Below are positions 5,634 through 8,223 of a stretch of 8,223 nt of DNA, in pieces. Each line of letters starts with the position of its first letter. The stretch's first letter is position 1. This DNA is from CAXBID01 sp049791475 (lineage in GTDB: Bacteria; Bacteroidota; Bacteroidia; Flavobacteriales; Flavobacteriaceae), in assembly GCA_049791475.1 (NCBI GenBank), contig JBAQZZ010000061.1, forward strand, positions 1 through 8,223, written 5' to 3'. A program made the position numbers and the translations under genes. The notes beneath the pieces were generated by a model. It was not told the DNA's origin. It did not search any database and saw nothing but the letters and a program-made list of their open reading frames with translations.

Positions 5634-7400
5634 ATGATTAGAAGGTCTTTTTTCTTAGGACTTTTAATAGTTCTTGGTGGTTTACTTTATTTAAATCCAA
5701 ATTTTAAAACTATTTCAGCTGGCGTTGCTATTTTACTTTTTGGTATGGTCATGTTAGAAGAAGGCTTTAAGGTTTTTACTAAAGGCCCTCTGCAAAATAT
5801 CTTAAAAAAAGCCACTAATAAACTTTATAAAAGTATTGCTGCAGGTGCTTTTGTAACCGCATTAATACAATCTAGTTCTTTAGTTTCGGTTATTACTATT
5901 TCTTTTATAAGTGCAGGATTAATTTCTTTGGGTGGTGGTTTGGGGTTAATTTTTGGAGCAAATATTGGAACTACTACTACTGCTTGGTTAGTTGCAGGTT
6001 TCGGACTTAAAATAAAAATATCAGCCTTAGCAATGCCAATGCTTGTTTTTGGAGTAGTTTTTTCTTTTCAAAAAAAAGCATCATTCAAAGGTATTGGTAA
6101 TGTTTTAGCAGGACTAGGTTTTTTCTTCCTTGGTATTTATTACATGAAGGAAGGATTTGATGTTTTTAAAGATTACATCGATTTATCTCAATATGCCGTT
6201 TCAGGATTTTTAGGCGTTATCATTTATACGGGATTAGGGATAATTATTACTACAATTTTACAATCAAGTAGTGCAACTTTAGCTTTAATTTTAACGGCAT
6301 TAGGCGCAGGGCAAATAGAATATGAAAATGCACTAGCTTTGGCAATTGGAGCAAATGTTGGTACAACCATAACAGCTATTTTAGGTGCTTTAAGTTCTAA
6401 TAGTGCTGGAAAAAGATTGGCGGCTGCTCATTTTATCTTTAATGTTACCACAGGTTTAGTAGCGATAGCTTTTATATTTCCGTTGGCAAGATTAGTGAAT
6501 ACCCTTTCAGAAATACTAAATATTGCAGCAACAAATTATACTTTGAAATTAGCTTTATTTCATACTATATTCAACGTTATAGGTGTTGTTTTAATGATTC
6601 CTTTTATAAAAACATTAGAGCGTTTTTTAATGCGCTTCTTTAAAGAAAATTTAAATAAAGATGTAGATGAACCAAAATATCTTACTCCTTCAGTATTAGC
6701 GTTTCCTGCATCAGTTATTACAGCTTTGGTTAACGAATCTAAGTATTTATACAAGAAAAGCATATTTGAAATTGTTGCACACGCTTTAAACATTCACAGA
6801 GAAGATATAAAGTCTGATGAAAGACTAAAAACAATTATTAAGAATTCTAAAACTGATTTTAAGACAGATATTGAAGACTTATATTATACTAAAGTTAAAA
6901 CTATTTATGGTGAGATTATAAAATATGCGTCAACAGCTCAAAGTAATTTAAAACTGAATAACAAACAAATAAAGACGATAACAGATATAAAGATTGCCAA
7001 TAGAAAAATGGTGGAAATAATTAAAGATGCAAGAGAGCTAAATAAAAATATAGTTTTAGTTTTAAATTCTGATAATAAATTTTTGCAAAATGAATATGAT
7101 GGCTACAGAAAAAAACTCACTAAAGTTTTAAGAACTATTTATTTATTTAGAACAGAAGATGATATAAATAAATATGCTTTAAAATTAAAAAATTTAAAAG
7201 AAGAAGCGAAAGCAAACGTTAGGCAAAGCAATAAATCTATAGATAAATTAATAAGGAAAAATTTAATTAATGCAGAAATGGCCTCATCATTGTTTAATGA
7301 TTATACCAATGTAAATGATATGATTAAAAAATTAATTGATATTGCGGAATTATTATATAGTAAAAAAGATTCATTACTTGAAGATAATGGTGTAAGTTAA
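5634..7400 (+). CDS. Na+/phosphate cotransporter (NptA/YjbB-type) with C-terminal PhoU-like domain
   Basis: An inner-membrane protein of 588 residues that should import (or, as reported for YjbB, export) inorganic phosphate with sodium. The membrane part, about residues 1-335, contains the two inverted Na_Pi_cotrans repeats, each with its diagnostic motif: ALIQSSS then GANIGTTTT (Q79, G108 onward) and TILQSSS then GANVGTT (Q210, G239 onward). Conserved helices LAAAHFIFN (262-270) and LFHTIFNVIG (308-317) follow. From about 350 to the end the protein is charged and helical, as expected for a cytoplasmic PhoU-like tail. The ATG at 5634 is preferred over an in-frame TTG at 5607, which lies in the promoter region and would put a charged stretch ahead of the first membrane helix. 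The stop codon lies in the foot of the terminator stem. Facing gene: a probable PiT-type phosphate transporter. Transport direction is not shown by sequence. Confidence 0.93.
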   Translation: MIRRSFFLGLLIVLGGLLYLNPNFKTISAGVAILLFGMVMLEEGFKVFTKGPLQNILKKATNKLYKSIAAGAFVTALIQSSSLVSVITISFISAGLISLGGGLGLIFGANIGTTTTAWLVAGFGLKIKISALAMPMLVFGVVFSFQKKASFKGIGNVLAGLGFFFLGIYYMKEGFDVFKDYIDLSQYAVSGFLGVIIYTGLGIIITTILQSSSATLALILTALGAGQIEYENALALAIGANVGTTITAILGALSSNSAGKRLAAAHFIFNVTTGLVAIAFIFPLARLVNTLSEILNIAATNYTLKLALFHTIFNVIGVVLMIPFIKTLERFLMRFFKENLNKDVDEPKYLTPSVLAFPASVITALVNESKYLYKKSIFEIVAHALNIHREDIKSDERLKTIIKNSKTDFKTDIEDLYYTKVKTIYGEIIKYASTAQSNLKLNNKQIKTITDIKIANRKMVEIIKDARELNKNIVLVLNSDNKFLQNEYDGYRKKLTKVLRTIYLFRTEDDINKYALKLKNLKEEAKANVRQSNKSIDKLIRKNLINAEMASSLFNDYTNVNDMIKKLIDIAELLYSKKDSLLEDNGVS

Positions 7401-7436
7401 AAAGCACTTAATAGGATTGGCTATTAAGTGCTTTTT
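7399..7436. terminator. Bidirectional intrinsic terminator, 16-bp perfect stem
   Basis: AAAAAGCACTTAATAG (7399-7414) pairs perfectly with CTATTAAGTGCTTTTT (7421-7436) around a six-base loop, GATTGG. The A and T runs at the stem ends give a U tract on either transcript, so it can serve both convergent genes. The left foot overlaps the last two bases of the TAA stop of the cotransporter; the right foot ends nine bases before the stop of the facing gene. Confidence 0.95.
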
Positions 7437-7445
7437 AGACGTTTT

Positions 7446-8223
7446 TTATTCTTCTTCTCCTTTTTCTGGTTTTTCTTCTTTTTTTGCTCCAATAATAGGG
7501 TCTATAACATCTATGGTTGCAGGTTCTACATCGCTGTCATGCGCATTGTCATATTCTTCTAAAAGATTCATAGTCGCAGTCAATAAGTCCTTAGTTTCTA
7601 ATAGCACACCAAAATAAAGTGTTGTATTCTTTGGGCTCGATTCTTCAGTACGTGTGCGTTCTACTTGTTTTTGTATTTTTTCCGTAACTAAATCGAAAAC
7701 TTCTTTTTTGTTATTTAAAATAATTCCAATTTCTTCAAAAGAACCAGAATCAAAGGCCTCTTTTGTTTTGCTAAAAAGTTTTTCTAAAACGTCATCAATT
7801 TCTTTTAATTCTTTAATTTGAGTAAATTTCAGTTTCTTATGATTGTTGTTTACATGTTTGTAACTTACCTTAGTAATGTACTCTAAAGATTGCGTCATGT
7901 CTTGAAGATAACCCAAAATATTGATATAAAAGTTACTCGCAGAAACGCTAGGTTCTTCTAAATTCTTTATAAAATAGAAGATGTTATCTTTTAAATCGTC
8001 AATTTCGTTTGAAAGTTTTTCAATATTTTTTTGATTCTTTTTAAGCAGTTTTAAGTTATGGGTAGCCAAACCGTTTACTGAACTTGTGTAAATTTTGTTA
8101 CCACGTTTAATAACGCTAGCAATATTACTAGCGCTCTCAATAATAACACCCTGTATAGAACTACTCTCAGCTTTTTGTAAACTGTCTTCTTCTTTTTGTT
8201 CTTTGGATTGCTTTCTATGACTT
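7446..8223 (-). CDS. C-terminal part of a probable PiT-family phosphate transporter (PhoU-like tail; 5' end beyond window)
   Basis: The frame is open from the right edge to a TAA at 7446-7448, giving 258 residues with no ATG inside; an internal TTG at 8069 is not a credible start because the conserved-looking reading continues upstream (SSSIQGVIIESASNIASVIK). There are no membrane helices. The segment is helical and charged, with a coiled-coil-like stretch (KLLKKNQKNIEKLSNEIDDL), then FYFIKNLEEPSVSASNFYI, YLQDMTQSLEYITKVSYKHV, NNNHKKLKF, and SPKNTTLYFGVLLETKDLL. It ends in a low-complexity acidic tail with EEKPEKGEEE. From memory these blocks match the long PhoU-like cytoplasmic extension of Bacteroidota inorganic phosphate transporters of the PiT/PHO4 family, whose membrane domain would lie off the window. 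An unattached PhoU-like protein is the main alternative. Confidence 0.72.
   Translation of the reverse strand, partial: SHRKQSKEQKEEDSLQKAESSSIQGVIIESASNIASVIKRGNKIYTSSVNGLATHNLKLLKKNQKNIEKLSNEIDDLKDNIFYFIKNLEEPSVSASNFYINILGYLQDMTQSLEYITKVSYKHVNNNHKKLKFTQIKELKEIDDVLEKLFSKTKEAFDSGSFEEIGIILNNKKEVFDLVTEKIQKQVERTRTEESSPKNTTLYFGVLLETKDLLTATMNLLEEYDNAHDSDVEPATIDVIDPIIGAKKEEKPEKGEEE

Noticed and set aside
6560..6793. Minus-strand 77-codon open frame
   Set aside because: It lies antisense within the Na+/phosphate cotransporter, which is clearly the coding strand.
7417..7617. Plus-strand 66-codon open frame
   Set aside because: It is antisense to the PiT-like tail and begins inside the terminator hairpin; Ser-rich low-complexity translation.
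8067..8069. TTG at 8069 as the start of a complete small protein
   Set aside because: The frame stays open to the window edge with family-like sequence upstream, so the gene is more likely partial.
1..8223. CRISPR array, tRNA, rRNA, transposase or phage gene
   Set aside because: No regularly spaced direct repeats, cloverleaf sequences, rRNA-like blocks or mobile-element proteins were seen on either strand.

Overview
The window looks like a stretch of chromosome from a marine-type member of Flavobacteriaceae (Bacteroidota). The grounds are low GC with strong A/T codon bias, TAnnTTTG-type -7 promoter elements, translation starts without Shine-Dalgarno sequences, and gene families with flavobacterial character: a TerB-like protein starting MSFSDLFDSGF, an OmpA lipoprotein, a DUF6503-like secreted protein, and phosphate transporters with PhoU-like tails. 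This is inferred from sequence reading alone; no database was searched.

Layout. Positions 1-2989 (minus) hold most of mfd, the transcription-repair coupling factor. Its last ~115-130 residues lie off the left edge. A ~76-bp palindromic repeat (1962-2037) sits in frame inside mfd and is translated as part of the protein. A 269-bp divergent intergenic region (2990-3258) holds the mfd promoter, a second and unrelated composite repeat (3089-3187), and the promoter of a small terB-like gene (3259-3690, plus). A hairpin at 3715-3754 separates this gene from a convergent OmpA-family lipoprotein (3780-4628, minus). Upstream of that, on the same strand, is a secreted protein of unknown function (4728-5450). 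A 183-bp AT-rich divergent spacer leads to a Na+/phosphate cotransporter with a cytoplasmic PhoU-like tail (5634-7400, plus). This ends in a near-perfect bidirectional terminator (7399-7436). Facing it is the C-terminal part of a second protein (7446-8223, minus), read here as the PhoU-like tail of a PiT-family phosphate transporter whose membrane part lies beyond the right edge.

Function. The right third is a phosphate-uptake neighbourhood: two unrelated transporter families end to end, each apparently carrying its own PhoU-like helical regulatory domain. The middle holds envelope proteins (peptidoglycan-anchoring lipoprotein, secreted DUF protein), and the left third is DNA repair. No mobile element with a transposase, CRISPR array, tRNA or rRNA was seen.

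I found no convincing new multi-gene system. The most interesting item is the palindromic repeat captured as coding sequence inside mfd, comparable in principle to the Rickettsia palindromic elements that insert in frame into protein genes.
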